NCBI RefSeq assembly: GCF_900142885.1
Contig: NZ_FRCL01000004.1
Coordinates: 62,001 to 126,000, forward strand
Direction: 5' to 3'
Length of the DNA: 64,000 nt
Origin: Flavobacterium xinjiangense
GTDB taxonomy: Bacteria > Bacteroidota > Bacteroidia > Flavobacteriales > Flavobacteriaceae
The notes below the pieces were generated by a model, which saw only the letters and a list, made by a program, of their open reading frames with translations, was not told the DNA's origin and did no database searches. The position numbers were made by a program, and so were the translations under genes. Of this stretch, positions 27,701-34,704 are shown one piece after another (the stretch's first letter is position 1; the number at the start of each line of letters is the position of its first letter).

Positions 27701-28165
27701 ATTTACAAGGAGATTCTCTTGGCTTATTCTTATTTCCGTTATGTCCCGTCCTATGGCATAGATAAAATTTCCGGTCGCATCAACACTTGTTGCCCATTCG
27801 ATAGTAACAATTTCACCATTTTTTTTAACTATTCTATTCTCAAAACTTATTGAAGTTATGCCATGAGATAGTTTTTCCATTTCCTTTTTTGATTTTTCCA
27901 AATCATCCGGATGGATAAAACTAAGAAGTGAATTGTTAAGCAATTCTTTTTTGGTAAAGCCAAATATTTTTATAAATGCGGGATTTACCTCCTTATAGAA
28001 GCCATCTGTCCCTGCGACACAAATTAGATCATGAGATTCTTCAACATAGAATTCAAAATTAGAAAGAGAATGTCCTTTTTTGGCTAATCGAATTAATTCT
28101 AATTCTTGTTCTTGCGTTTTTTTGAGTAATTCGTCGTACGTTGGCTTGGCCTTATTTATACTCAT
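21782..28165 (-). CDS. Giant hybrid sensor kinase with 12 PAS domains and a GAF domain
   Basis: About 2,127 residues with no membrane segment. Order: PAS1-PAS6 (roughly 40-785), one GAF domain (about 785-965, with the MAWIGMVDEE and GRGPGGTAV stretches), PAS7-PAS12 (about 965-1715), HisKA with [15 protein letters not shown], HATPase with DTGIGI and [10 protein letters not shown], and a C-terminal receiver with LMDIQMP. PAS9 and PAS10 are near copies, sharing SATSWSDEFRF/NSTSWSDEFRF and YDRAIIIRDESGKP/YERAIIIRDDSGKP. The ATG at 28165 is preferred; a TTG three codons upstream overlaps a -7 box (TATATTTG, 28179-28172) that lies only 6 bp before the ATG, so the mRNA could be nearly leaderless. 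It integrates several cytosolic signals; the ligands are unknown. Confidence 0.93.
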   Translation of the reverse strand: MSINKAKPTYDELLKKTQEQELELIRLAKKGHSLSNFEFYVEESHDLICVAGTDGFYKEVNPAFIKIFGFTKKELLNNSLLSFIHPDDLEKSKKEMEKLSHGITSISFENRIVKKNGEIVTIEWATSVDATGNFIYAIGRDITEIRISQENLLVNQKLLNEAQKIAKIGSWEFNFFTKKMIWSEELYSIYEVENKAELNLYQVYLNRFAKEDVDMFLRKIDQSIVDKKTFEVEQQVLLSNNRTKWVHAIVVPLLNEAGTVYAVRGNTQDITQKIENAKNLRAKEQAEANYKLAIIKEESNAKFKNYIENAPDGVFVLDEKGNYLETNAAASILTGYSKEELLSMKFGDLSPRDTKEVSMRLFDTLLETGSVNGEIKGIHKNGEIRWRSIDAVKLSENRFLGFSKDITESKVANELLINTFERITDAFVAIDNNWCYTYMNKKAGEILKRNPRDIIGKTIWEEFPESVSTEFYNACHRAIEKQEYVYSEIFYPSSGLWIENHIYPSPDGLSNFFRDITEKKKSEEKIEQSEKRFRALVENNDGIITLFDENLKTLFRSSSSARTNGYSHEEYENISDQEYFHPDYLELVYQTIQKTLDNPGQPFPILFQVKHKNGNYIWLEGVVNNMINDSNVKGIIANLRDVTERKEAIETLVKERDKFAKVAETSPGLIYSMRQNKDGSLCYPYASHAVETIYGFIYEEIEKDPYKIFNRIHPDDLQFVMDSIKETKSQLVPLKGEYRYFHPVRGLVWHEVNSLPVVEAEGTVICHGIITDITERVEAEHKLIKANRLYLFISQINQMIVRTTDEQTLFREACTIAVDLGKFRMAWIGMVDEETKKIIPEMIAGEDSGYLSIIKTISIDDSTPEGRGPGGTAVIEGKYVVCNDIENDLIMLPWKEEALKRGYLSLMALPIKKMGKVIGIFSFYANEKNFFDAEEIALLEEATGDVAFALDIFEKEALRKKAEEAVIESEQRYHTLTEYAPVGIFHTDATGYTTYVNPMWSIISGLSSEEALGNGWLKAVHDEDKEILFKRWEQTTEKEETSYTEYRFVHADGSIAWVMGQAIPEKNTKNEIIGYIGTITDITARKIAENLILKEKQLLETIINNLPGVFYLYDESGKFVKWNKNFEDVTGYDYDEIAQMHLLDFYHEDDQERVRERIKTVFKKKVPGIEIDIYKKNKNKIPYYINSLVIEYQEKKCLLGMGIDISDRKKSEERIRIANERFERISLATNDAISEVDLITGFSWNNKRFVELFNFGNNTQENKIDSRSIWRSRVHPDDKDRVIKKLEETYASSATSWSDEFRFQKADGTYGDFYDRAIIIRDESGKPVRYIGSMLDITERKRAEEKIKVANDRFEMISHATNDAIFELDFEADKSWHNTVFKQLLNSYNDDLSMVENRRIWRSKLHPEDRERVIKNIESAYLGNSTSWSDEFRFLKADGNYGVFYERAIIIRDDSGKPTRFIGSMLDVTDLKKAEDDLLKMHKKLASIFEAIPDLLFEISLDGIIYNYHSRNNDLLNIPPAELLGKTFYEVMPPDAANLVMSALQEASVKGFSNGRQYTLELPDGIHWFELSIAPMKEGENSDLHFICLSRDITESKKVDFALYKSEERSRGLLNNLEAGIVVHAPDTSIIISNSMAAQLLGLNDDQMKGKKAFDPAWTFLNEDFTIMPVEKYPVNQIIADKKAFKNVTVGVNRPAKQDVIWLLCNGFPVLDKNGDITEIVISFMNITARKLLEIELVKSKEQAEAANRAKTDFLANMSHEIRTPLNGIIGFTHLLMKSDLKKNQAEYMSTINESATSLMHIVNDVLDFSKIESGKLELNIEEINLFKLTRQVVDLFNYQANLKKIDLVLNIDSNVPQYIMGDSVRLKQILVNLLSNALKFTTFGEIRLDITEVPNSNIKSSVLKFSVKDTGIGIKVNNNQKIFNSFVQEDNSTNRKFGGTGLGLAISNQLLALMDSKLQLISKYGDGSDFFFEIEFKKSKHKKNSERIAALLESPIVPTEALTDKKVLIVEDNKINMLLAKTLVKKLISNCIIFEAKDGNEAVEQYIKEKPDVILMDIQMPNKNGYEATDEIRKLKDSENIPIIAITAGIMIGDKEKCLEAGMNDYLPKPIIQVDLEKMLHKWLHK

Positions 28166-28174
28166 AAAATTCAA

Positions 28175-28619
28175 ATATAATTATCAATAATCTGTTGCAC
28201 CCGCTAAATATAATAAAATAAAATAAGAAATTGAAATGCACTCTTTATTTAAAATAATATTTAGACTTGTAATATCTATTAACAGGAATATTTGCGACTA
28301 TCAGCCAACTTATCGTCTATTATTACTACTTCTATTACCATAAAAAACATAACCGCTACGGCCTTTTTTCGAAGTTAAGCAATCTTGTTTATTAGATACT
28401 ATCTCTAAGAATCATGCCTTGATTAAACTAGAATTAATAGATTATAGTACGTACAGATAGAATGCTTTGTGCTACACTATTTTTTTTGGTGCTTTTATAA
28501 AACTCCAAGACACAACAATATCTAATGCCTTGTATAACAATTTATTACCTCCTAAAATAGTTGTATTAGGAAAAGTAATCACAATAGCTTAAACTAAATT
28601 TAACAAAAAAATAACAGAC
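28175..28619. other. Intergenic region upstream of marR
   Basis: AT-rich, divergent between the giant kinase and marR. I see no additional gene or repeat in the first 440 bp; the marR promoter and operators are at 28620-28665. Confidence 0.4.
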
Positions 28620-28665
28620 ATTTGTATATACAAATATAAAAAGTGTTACATTTGTACCGACAAAT
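28620..28665 (+). promoter_or_regulatory. Twin MarR-type dyads overlapping the marR promoter
   Basis: ATTTGTATATACAAAT (28620-28635, perfect palindrome) and ATTTGTACCGACAAAT (28650-28665) share arms ATTTGT-N4-ACAAAT and start exactly 30 bp apart, about three helical turns. The first contains the -33 TTTG (28621-28624) and the second overlaps the -7 box TACATTTG (28647-28654). The layout is that of a self-repressing MarR promoter. Confidence 0.75.
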
Positions 28666-28680
28666 GAGATACATAAAGGC

Positions 28681-29136
28681 ATGAAAATTGAAGATGAAAT
28701 AAAAAGTACGGTAGCATTAGACATTTCAAAAAAAATTATTCTGAACGTTATATATACACAAAATGTAATTACAGATAATTTTAATGAAATTCTGAAACCT
28801 TTTGATATATCAGGAGAACAATATAATGTATTACGAATCTTAAGAGGTCAGAAAGGGATTCCGGCAAATATGTGTGTCATTCAAGAACGCATGTTGGCAA
28901 GAACGAGTAATACTACACGACTGGTAGATAAATTATTATTGAAAAAATTTGTCACTCGAAATGTTTGCCCTGAAAACAGAAGAAAAATTGAAGTTTTAAT
29001 TACTCAAAAAGGCCTTGACATTCTTAAAGAACTTGATCCTAAGGTAATTGAACACGAGCAGTCTTTCTCAAGAAACCTGAGTTCATCTGAAGTAGAACAG
29101 TTAAATAATTTATTAGAAAAATACAGAAATAAATAA
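28681..29136 (+). CDS. MarR family transcriptional regulator
   Basis: A 151-residue winged-helix repressor: dimerisation helices at both ends and a wing/HTH core around residues 55-110 (NMCVIQERMLARTSNTTRLVDKLLLKKF, NRRKIEVLITQKG). Twin dyads at 28620-28665 cover its promoter, so autoregulation is likely. It is followed 8 bp later by an FMN oxidoreductase and then a YceI protein, a common flavobacterial unit probably induced by electrophiles or quinone-like compounds (inference). Cys101 in NVCPENRR could act as a redox sensor, but this is speculative. Confidence 0.9.
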   Translation: MKIEDEIKSTVALDISKKIILNVIYTQNVITDNFNEILKPFDISGEQYNVLRILRGQKGIPANMCVIQERMLARTSNTTRLVDKLLLKKFVTRNVCPENRRKIEVLITQKGLDILKELDPKVIEHEQSFSRNLSSSEVEQLNNLLEKYRNK

Positions 29137-29144
29137 CAATCATT

Positions 29145-29777
29145 ATGAGTACATTTTTAGAACACCAAAACTGGCGTTACGCCACCAAAAAATTTGATAC
29201 AACAAAGAAAATAACAACTGAAGATTTAACTATACTAAAAGAAGCAATTCGTTTAAGTTCTTCTTCATACGGTTTACAACCTTACAAAGTTATTATTGTT
29301 GAAAACCCAGAATTAAGAGCACAATTGCAGCCAGCAGCTTGGGGACAATCACAAATTGTAGAAGCATCCCATTTAATCATTTTCGCAAATGAAACGAACA
29401 TTGGTGATGATGCGATTGACAGTTTTTTGAAAAACATAAGTGAGACGAGAAGTACGCCACTCGAAGCGTTGGCTGGTTATGGTGATTTCATGAAATCAAA
29501 CATTTCAACACTAACTTCGGAAGCAAAAAATATTTGGACCGCAAAACAGACCTATTTAGCTTTAGGGAATTTGTTAAATGCAGCCGCTGAATTAAGAATT
29601 GACGTTACTCCGATGGAAGGTTTTCTTCCAGAGCAGGTAAATGAAATCTTAGGATTAGACAAATTAGGTCTTAATGCTTCTCTAATAGCCACTTTGGGTT
29701 ACAGACATTCAGAAGATGCTACGCAACATTACAAAAAAGTAAGAAAATCAAACGAAGACTTATTTATCACCTTATAA
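29145..29777 (+). CDS. Nitroreductase-family NAD(P)H:FMN oxidoreductase
   Basis: A 210-residue NfsB-like flavoprotein. The N-terminal WRYATKKFD supplies the FMN-phosphate-binding Arg/Lys, SSSSYGLQPYKVIIVENPELR is the family core motif, and the C-terminal LGYRHSEDATQHYKKVRKSNEDLF is typical. It would reduce quinones, nitro compounds or other electrophiles with two electrons. It is co-transcribed with marR (8-bp gap). A paralogue of the same length is encoded at 43900-44532 beside a TetR gene. Confidence 0.9.
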   Translation: MSTFLEHQNWRYATKKFDTTKKITTEDLTILKEAIRLSSSSYGLQPYKVIIVENPELRAQLQPAAWGQSQIVEASHLIIFANETNIGDDAIDSFLKNISETRSTPLEALAGYGDFMKSNISTLTSEAKNIWTAKQTYLALGNLLNAAAELRIDVTPMEGFLPEQVNEILGLDKLGLNASLIATLGYRHSEDATQHYKKVRKSNEDLFITL

Positions 29778-29821
29778 TTACTAATTCAAATTAAATATTA
29801 ATCCAAAATCAAATTAAGCAC

Positions 29822-30388
29822 ATGAAAAATTTAAAATCAATTGCATTAGCATTAGTAGTAGTTTTATCTACTTTATCAGTAACAGCACAAACTAAAAAAG
29901 TAGATGCTTCAAAAAGTTCAATCAACTGGCTTGCGAAAAAAGTAACAGGACAACACAGCGGAACTGTTAACCTTAAATCAGGTACATTAGTTTTCAAAGG
30001 GAAAAAATTAGCAAGCGGAACTTTTGTTGTTGATATGACTTCATTAACAGCAACAGACCTTACAGGTGAATACTTAGGAAAATTAAACGGTCACTTGAAA
30101 TCAGAAGATTTCTTTGGAACTGAAAAATTCCCAACTGCAACTTTAGTTTTCAAAAAAGCGACTGTAAAAGCACCTAACGTTTATACTGTAACTGGTGATT
30201 TGACAATCAAAGGGATAACTAAACCGATAACTTTTGATCTTGCAACAACAAAAAATACTGCTGCAACTACATTTAAAGTAGACAGAACAAAATACGATAT
30301 CAAATATAATTCTGCTAGTATCTTCAGTAGTATTGGAGACAAAGCAATCGCTGATGATTTTGAATTAGCAGTAGCTTTGAAATTCTAA
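29822..30388 (+). CDS. YceI family exported lipid-binding protein
   Basis: A 188-residue periplasmic protein with signal peptide (about 1-22, ending VTAQT). The lipocalin-like beta-barrel has SINWLAKKVTGQHSGTVNL, a GTFVVDM strand and LTIKGITKPITFDL near the end, all YceI hallmarks. YceI proteins bind isoprenoid quinones or fatty amides. It lies 44 bp after the nitroreductase gene, consistent with quinone or electrophile stress. A strong terminator follows at 30411-30442. Confidence 0.92.
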   Translation: MKNLKSIALALVVVLSTLSVTAQTKKVDASKSSINWLAKKVTGQHSGTVNLKSGTLVFKGKKLASGTFVVDMTSLTATDLTGEYLGKLNGHLKSEDFFGTEKFPTATLVFKKATVKAPNVYTVTGDLTIKGITKPITFDLATTKNTAATTFKVDRTKYDIKYNSASIFSSIGDKAIADDFELAVALKF

Positions 30389-30410
30389 TATTTTTTTTCA
30401 AAAAAATAAA

Positions 30411-30442
30411 TTAAACCCCAACAAATCGTTGGGGTTTACTTT
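30411..30442 (+). terminator. Terminator of the marR-nitroreductase-yceI unit
   Basis: AAACCCCAAC (30413-30422) pairs with GTTGGGGTTT (30428-30437), 5-nt loop, followed by ACTTT. Confidence 0.8.
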
Positions 30443-30502
30443 ATACCCAAATTTATTTAACAAAAAAACTTGAATTTTAATATATTTTTTTAGTTTTTTA
30501 TT

Positions 30503-30533
30503 TTTGAATAATCGAAATTCATTTATATATTTG
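30503..30533 (+). promoter_or_regulatory. Promoter of the trp operon
   Basis: TTTG (30503-30506) and TATATTTG (30526-30533) match the Bacteroidota -33/-7 promoter. The leader ATG is 17 bp past the -7 box. Confidence 0.65.
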
Positions 30534-30549
30534 TCATAAGAATAAAAAG

Positions 30550-30606
30550 ATGAAAACAATTACAAACAATACTTGGTGGTGGAACAATTTACGTCAATCG
30601 TCGTGA
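30550..30606 (+). CDS. trpL: trp leader peptide, 18 residues with three Trp codons
   Basis: An ORF of 18 codons starting at ATG 30550, with three consecutive TGG codons (30574-30582) and a TGA stop at 30604-30606. It lies between the trp promoter and trpE, directly upstream of an attenuator hairpin. Three adjacent Trp codons in such a short ORF are strong evidence for a ribosome-stalling leader. It is too short to be found by ordinary gene prediction. Confidence 0.88.
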   Translation: MKTITNNTWWWNNLRQSS

Positions 30607-30676
30607 ACTAAGCTTCCTATAGTATTATTAAACTATAAATATAAAAGGCTTGTCATCACGACAGGCCTTTTTTTTT
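30598..30676 (+). promoter_or_regulatory. trp attenuator: terminator and competing antiterminator
   Basis: Terminator: AAAAGGCTTGTC (30643-30654) pairs with GACAGGCCTTTT (30660-30671), one G-T wobble, 5-nt loop, T tract to 30676. Antiterminator: GTCGTGA (30600-30606), which includes the leader stop codon, is perfectly complementary to TCACGAC (30656-30662) in the loop and 3' arm; AAGC (30610-30613) can extend it with GCTT (30648-30651). A ribosome stalled on the Trp codons leaves 30600-30606 free and antitermination wins; a ribosome reaching the stop covers it and the terminator forms. Confidence 0.82.
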
Positions 30677-30718
30677 GCTCATTTTATCACTATCACACAA
30701 CACTAAAATATATATAAA

Positions 30719-32119
30719 TTGAAACCTTTTAAACTAAATACAAAATATAAGCAAATCCTAGCCGATACGATTACACCGGTTAGTGTATATCTCAAAATTC
30801 GGGATAAGTTTCCCAATAGTTTATTACTGGAAAGTAGTGATTATCATGGAAGTGACAATAGTTTTTCATACATATGTTGTAATCCCATTGCTTCTATAAA
30901 AATAGAAAATGAAACCATTCATAAGACTTTTCCTGATGGTAGTTTTGAGAAAATTAAAATTGATTCTACCATTGATATTCCAGCAGTTATTCAAGAATTT
31001 TCGAGTCAATTTAAATCGGAGAAAAATGATTTCAAATTCATAAATAATGGTTTGTTTGGTTACATTTCCTATGATGCCGTTCGTTATTTTGAAAAAGTAA
31101 CTATCGCTAAAAAAGACAATAGTATTTCTATTCCTGATGTATATTATGCCGTTTACCAAAACATAATAGCTATCAATCATTTCAAGAATCAAGCGTATAT
31201 TTTCTGTCATAGTTTAGACGCAAGAAACAACATTTCGGAAATTGAGCAGTTATTGCAATCCAGAAATATTGCTTCCTATAAATTCTCGAAAGAAGGAGAC
31301 GGTTTTTCTAATTTGACAGATGACGAATTCAAGCATAATGTGGCTTTGGCCAAAAAACATTGTTTTAGAGGTGATGTGTTCCAATTAGTTTTATCCAGAC
31401 GATTCACTCAAGGTTTCAAGGGAGATGAATTTAATGTCTACAGAGCTTTAAGAAGTATTAACCCTTCGCCCTATTTATTCTTTTTTGATTATGGTGATTT
31501 CAAAATATTTGGTTCTTCACCCGAAGCACAAATTATAGTAAAAGACCGTAAAGCAGAAATTCACCCTATCGCAGGAACTTTCAAAAGAACGGGAGATGAT
31601 GAAAAAGATGCCGTTCTCGCCAAAGAACTATCCATAGATAAAAAAGAAAACAGCGAACATGTAATGTTGGTGGATTTAGCCAGAAATGATTTGAGCAGAA
31701 ACGGGCATAATGTAAATGTCGAAAAATACAGAGAAGTTCAGTTTTTCTCCCATGTGATTCACTTGGTTTCAAAAGTAACTGGACATTTACATGAAAATGC
31801 AACAACCATGCAAGTGGTAGCGGATACTTTTCCTGCAGGAACATTGAGCGGTGCTCCTAAGCACAGGGCAATGCAGCTGATTGAAGAATATGAAAAAACA
31901 AACCGTAATTTCTATGGAGGAGCCATTGGTTTCATGGATTTTGAAGGTAATTTTAATCACGCCATAATGATCCGAACCTTCCTAAGTAAAAATCATCAAT
32001 TACATTCTCAAGCCGGAGCAGGAATTGTAGCCAGTTCTGATGAAGAAAGCGAAATGCAGGAAGTGTACAATAAATTGAGAGCGCTGAATGCAGCGTTGGA
32101 TTTAGCAGAGACAATATAA
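30719..32119 (+). CDS. trpE: Anthranilate synthase component I
   Basis: 466 residues, chorismate-binding enzyme. LLESSDYH near the N-terminus is the LLES element that binds feedback-inhibiting tryptophan. The catalytic C-terminal half has FQLVLSRRF, PSPYLFFFDYG, GSSPE and LVDLARNDL. Makes anthranilate from chorismate with TrpG. I keep the TTG start at 30719 because no ATG lies nearby and the N-terminal fold needs these residues. First structural gene of trpEGDCFBA, 43 bp after the attenuator T tract. Confidence 0.95.
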   Translation: MKPFKLNTKYKQILADTITPVSVYLKIRDKFPNSLLLESSDYHGSDNSFSYICCNPIASIKIENETIHKTFPDGSFEKIKIDSTIDIPAVIQEFSSQFKSEKNDFKFINNGLFGYISYDAVRYFEKVTIAKKDNSISIPDVYYAVYQNIIAINHFKNQAYIFCHSLDARNNISEIEQLLQSRNIASYKFSKEGDGFSNLTDDEFKHNVALAKKHCFRGDVFQLVLSRRFTQGFKGDEFNVYRALRSINPSPYLFFFDYGDFKIFGSSPEAQIIVKDRKAEIHPIAGTFKRTGDDEKDAVLAKELSIDKKENSEHVMLVDLARNDLSRNGHNVNVEKYREVQFFSHVIHLVSKVTGHLHENATTMQVVADTFPAGTLSGAPKHRAMQLIEEYEKTNRNFYGGAIGFMDFEGNFNHAIMIRTFLSKNHQLHSQAGAGIVASSDEESEMQEVYNKLRALNAALDLAETI

Positions 32120-32147
32120 AATAATTTAAAATTCAATAATTTAAGAA

Positions 32148-32188
32148 TTTAAAGATTGCTGAAACGTTCGAATTTGTCAATCTTTAAA
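32148..32188 (+). other. Hairpin between trpE and trpG
   Basis: TTTAAAGATTG (32148-32158) pairs perfectly with CAATCTTTAAA (32178-32188) around a 19-nt loop. No T tract follows, so it more likely affects mRNA stability or processing than termination. Confidence 0.4.
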
Positions 32189-32211
32189 ACTTTTAATTTT
32201 TCAATAAAAAA

Positions 32212-32778
32212 ATGAAAAAAATACTAGTCATAGACAATTACGATAGTTTCACTTATAATTTAGTGCATTATCTGGAAGATTTAAATTGCGAAGTAACCGT
32301 TTACAGAAACGACGAATTTGATATTGATGAAATTGCAGTTTTTGATAAAATTCTTCTTTCTCCTGGACCTGGAATCCCGGACGAAGCAGGATTATTGAAA
32401 GATGTAATTCGAAAATACGGTCCAACCAAAAGTATCTTTGGCGTATGCTTAGGTCAACAAGCTATTGGAGAAGTATACGGAGGAACGCTTTCTAACTTAG
32501 ACAAAGTGTATCACGGTGTGGCTACCAATGTGAAAACCGTTGTTGATGATGAACTTTTATTTGAAGGATTAGGAAACGAATTTGAAGTTGGACGCTACCA
32601 TTCTTGGGTAGTTGATTCTAATTTGCCAGATGTTCTGGAAGCTACTTCTTTCGACGAAAATGGGCAAGTAATGTCGTTGCGTCACAAAACGTATGATGTG
32701 CGCGGTGTACAATTTCATCCCGAAAGTGTGTTAACTCCTAATGGGAAAAAGATATTAGAGAATTGGGTGAAAAATTAG
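32212..32778 (+). CDS. trpG: Anthranilate synthase component II (glutamine amidotransferase)
   Basis: 188 residues. Class I amidotransferase with DNYDSFTYNL at the start, the nucleophile elbow GVCLGQQAI (Cys at about residue 79) and the His-Glu pair in VQFHPESVLT. It supplies ammonia from glutamine to TrpE. In some bacteria this subunit also serves PabB; no pabB is in the window. Separate from trpD, not fused. Confidence 0.95.
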   Translation: MKKILVIDNYDSFTYNLVHYLEDLNCEVTVYRNDEFDIDEIAVFDKILLSPGPGIPDEAGLLKDVIRKYGPTKSIFGVCLGQQAIGEVYGGTLSNLDKVYHGVATNVKTVVDDELLFEGLGNEFEVGRYHSWVVDSNLPDVLEATSFDENGQVMSLRHKTYDVRGVQFHPESVLTPNGKKILENWVKN

Positions 32779-32851
32779 TCATAATGTCAAATGTCATACT
32801 GTCGAAAGACTTTAAGACCTTCGACTTTCAACTTTAAGACATATTTATAAA

Positions 32852-33844
32852 ATGAAAAATATATTAAACAGATTAATCAATCACGAAATGCTTTCAAAAG
32901 AAGAGGCAAAAAATGTATTGGTTAATATATCCAACGGGAGTTACAATACTAGCCAAATTGCTTCTTTTCTTACCGTATATATGATGAGAAGTGTTAGTAT
33001 AGAAGAGCTTTCTGGATTCCGCGAAGCATTATTGGACTTGTGTATTAGAGTGGATTTATCCGCTTACAATACCATTGATTTGTGTGGAACGGGAGGTGAT
33101 GGGAAAGATACTTTCAATATTTCAACATTGGCTTCATTTGTGGCTGCCGGTGCAGGGATAAAAGTGGCAAAACACGGAAATTATGGTGTTTCCTCAATTT
33201 CAGGTTCCAGTAACGTGATGGAGAAACTAGGAATCAAGTTCAGTAATGATACTGATTTCTTAGAGAAATGTATCGATACAGCTGGAATTTGTATTTTACA
33301 CGCACCGTTATTTCACCCCGCAATGAAAAATGTGGGACCTATCCGAAAAGAATTGGCTGTAAAAACATTCTTCAATATGTTGGGACCAATGGTAAATCCT
33401 TCGTTTCCTAAAAACCAATTAGTAGGTGTTTTCAATTTGGAACTTGCCAGAATGTATGCCTATTTATATCAAAATACTGATGTGAATTTTACCATTCTGC
33501 ATTCGCTTGATGGCTATGATGAGGTTTCATTGACAGGACCTACAAAAACGATTACCAGTTCTATGGAAGGAATGCTTAATCCGGAAGATTTTGGTGTTCG
33601 TCTTTTGCTGCAAAGCGAAATAGAAGGCGGGACAACCATTGACGAATCGGCACAAATCTTTACTGATATAATTTCAGGAAAAGGAACTGAAGCTCAAAAT
33701 AATGTTGTTTGTGCCAATGCTGCTATGGCAATTGCAACGGTCACAAAATGTTCTCCTTTAGAAGGATTTCAAATAGCGATAGAAAGTTTATTATCCGGAA
33801 AAGGACTTGTAGCTTTGAAAACATTACAAGAATTGAGTAAATAA
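32852..33844 (+). CDS. trpD: Anthranilate phosphoribosyltransferase
   Basis: 330 residues. The PRPP-binding loop CGTGGDGKDTFNIS, the KHGNYGVSS motif and GPMVNP are all present and characteristic. Attaches phosphoribose to anthranilate. The 73-bp gap from trpG contains a short stem (GTCGAA 32801-32806 with TTCGAC 32820-32825) of uncertain role. Confidence 0.95.
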   Translation: MKNILNRLINHEMLSKEEAKNVLVNISNGSYNTSQIASFLTVYMMRSVSIEELSGFREALLDLCIRVDLSAYNTIDLCGTGGDGKDTFNISTLASFVAAGAGIKVAKHGNYGVSSISGSSNVMEKLGIKFSNDTDFLEKCIDTAGICILHAPLFHPAMKNVGPIRKELAVKTFFNMLGPMVNPSFPKNQLVGVFNLELARMYAYLYQNTDVNFTILHSLDGYDEVSLTGPTKTITSSMEGMLNPEDFGVRLLLQSEIEGGTTIDESAQIFTDIISGKGTEAQNNVVCANAAMAIATVTKCSPLEGFQIAIESLLSGKGLVALKTLQELSK

Positions 33845-33922
33845 AACAGTTTAAAGTTTAAAGTTGTTCCCAAATACGGATAACCTCAAACCTTAAACAA
33901 AGAAAACATCAAACAAATAACA

Positions 33923-34702
33923 ATGAACATCCTAGATAAAATCATAGTTGACAAAAGAAGAGAAGTTATTCTGAAGAAATCGATTATTCCCGTTTCGCAA
34001 TTGGAAGCTTCCGTTTTCTTTGAAAAAAAGACTATTTCTTTGAGTGATAATTTAAGAAAAAGCACTTCTGGAATTATTGCAGAACACAAACGCCGTTCGC
34101 CTTCTAAAGCAGAAATCAATTACAGCTTTACAGTAGAAGAAGTAACAAAAGGCTATGAAAATGCTGGTGCATGTGGGATTTCAGTATTGACGGACGGAAA
34201 ATATTTTGGTGGTTCGCTAGACGATTTACTTTTGGCGAGAGCCACGGTAAACATCCCATTATTGAGAAAAGAATTCATTGTAGATGAATACCAAATATTG
34301 GAAGCCAAAGCCCACGGAGCCGATTTAATTTTGCTAATTGCCGCAGTTTTAACGAGAGATGAAATCAAATCATTGTCAGAGTTTGCCAAAAGTTTAGAAC
34401 TGGAAGTTTTATTGGAAGTCCACAATCAGGAAGAATTGGAGAAATCGATAATGCCAACATTGGATATGATTGGGGTAAACAACAGAAACCTAAAAACATT
34501 CGAAGTAAGTTTGGATTTCAGCAAGCAATTAGCAGCACAAATTCCAGATGATTTTGTAAAAGTTTCAGAAAGCGGGATTTCATCGATCGAAGCCATCAAC
34601 GAATTAAAACCTTTTGGTTACAAAGGATTCTTAATTGGAGAAAACTTTATGAAAACGGATAATGCCGGTAAAGCAGCAAAGGAATTTATATCAAAACTAT
34701 AA
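33923..34702 (+). CDS. trpC: Indole-3-glycerol phosphate synthase
   Basis: 259 residues, TIM barrel. IIAEHKRRSPSK carries the conserved Glu and catalytic Lys, with LLRKEFIVDEYQI, GVNNRNLKTFEV and VSESGIS further on. Ring closure step of tryptophan synthesis. Not fused to trpF, which follows 2 bp later and is surely coupled. Confidence 0.95.
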   Translation: MNILDKIIVDKRREVILKKSIIPVSQLEASVFFEKKTISLSDNLRKSTSGIIAEHKRRSPSKAEINYSFTVEEVTKGYENAGACGISVLTDGKYFGGSLDDLLLARATVNIPLLRKEFIVDEYQILEAKAHGADLILLIAAVLTRDEIKSLSEFAKSLELEVLLEVHNQEELEKSIMPTLDMIGVNNRNLKTFEVSLDFSKQLAAQIPDDFVKVSESGISSIEAINELKPFGYKGFLIGENFMKTDNAGKAAKEFISKL

Positions 34703-34704
34703 AG

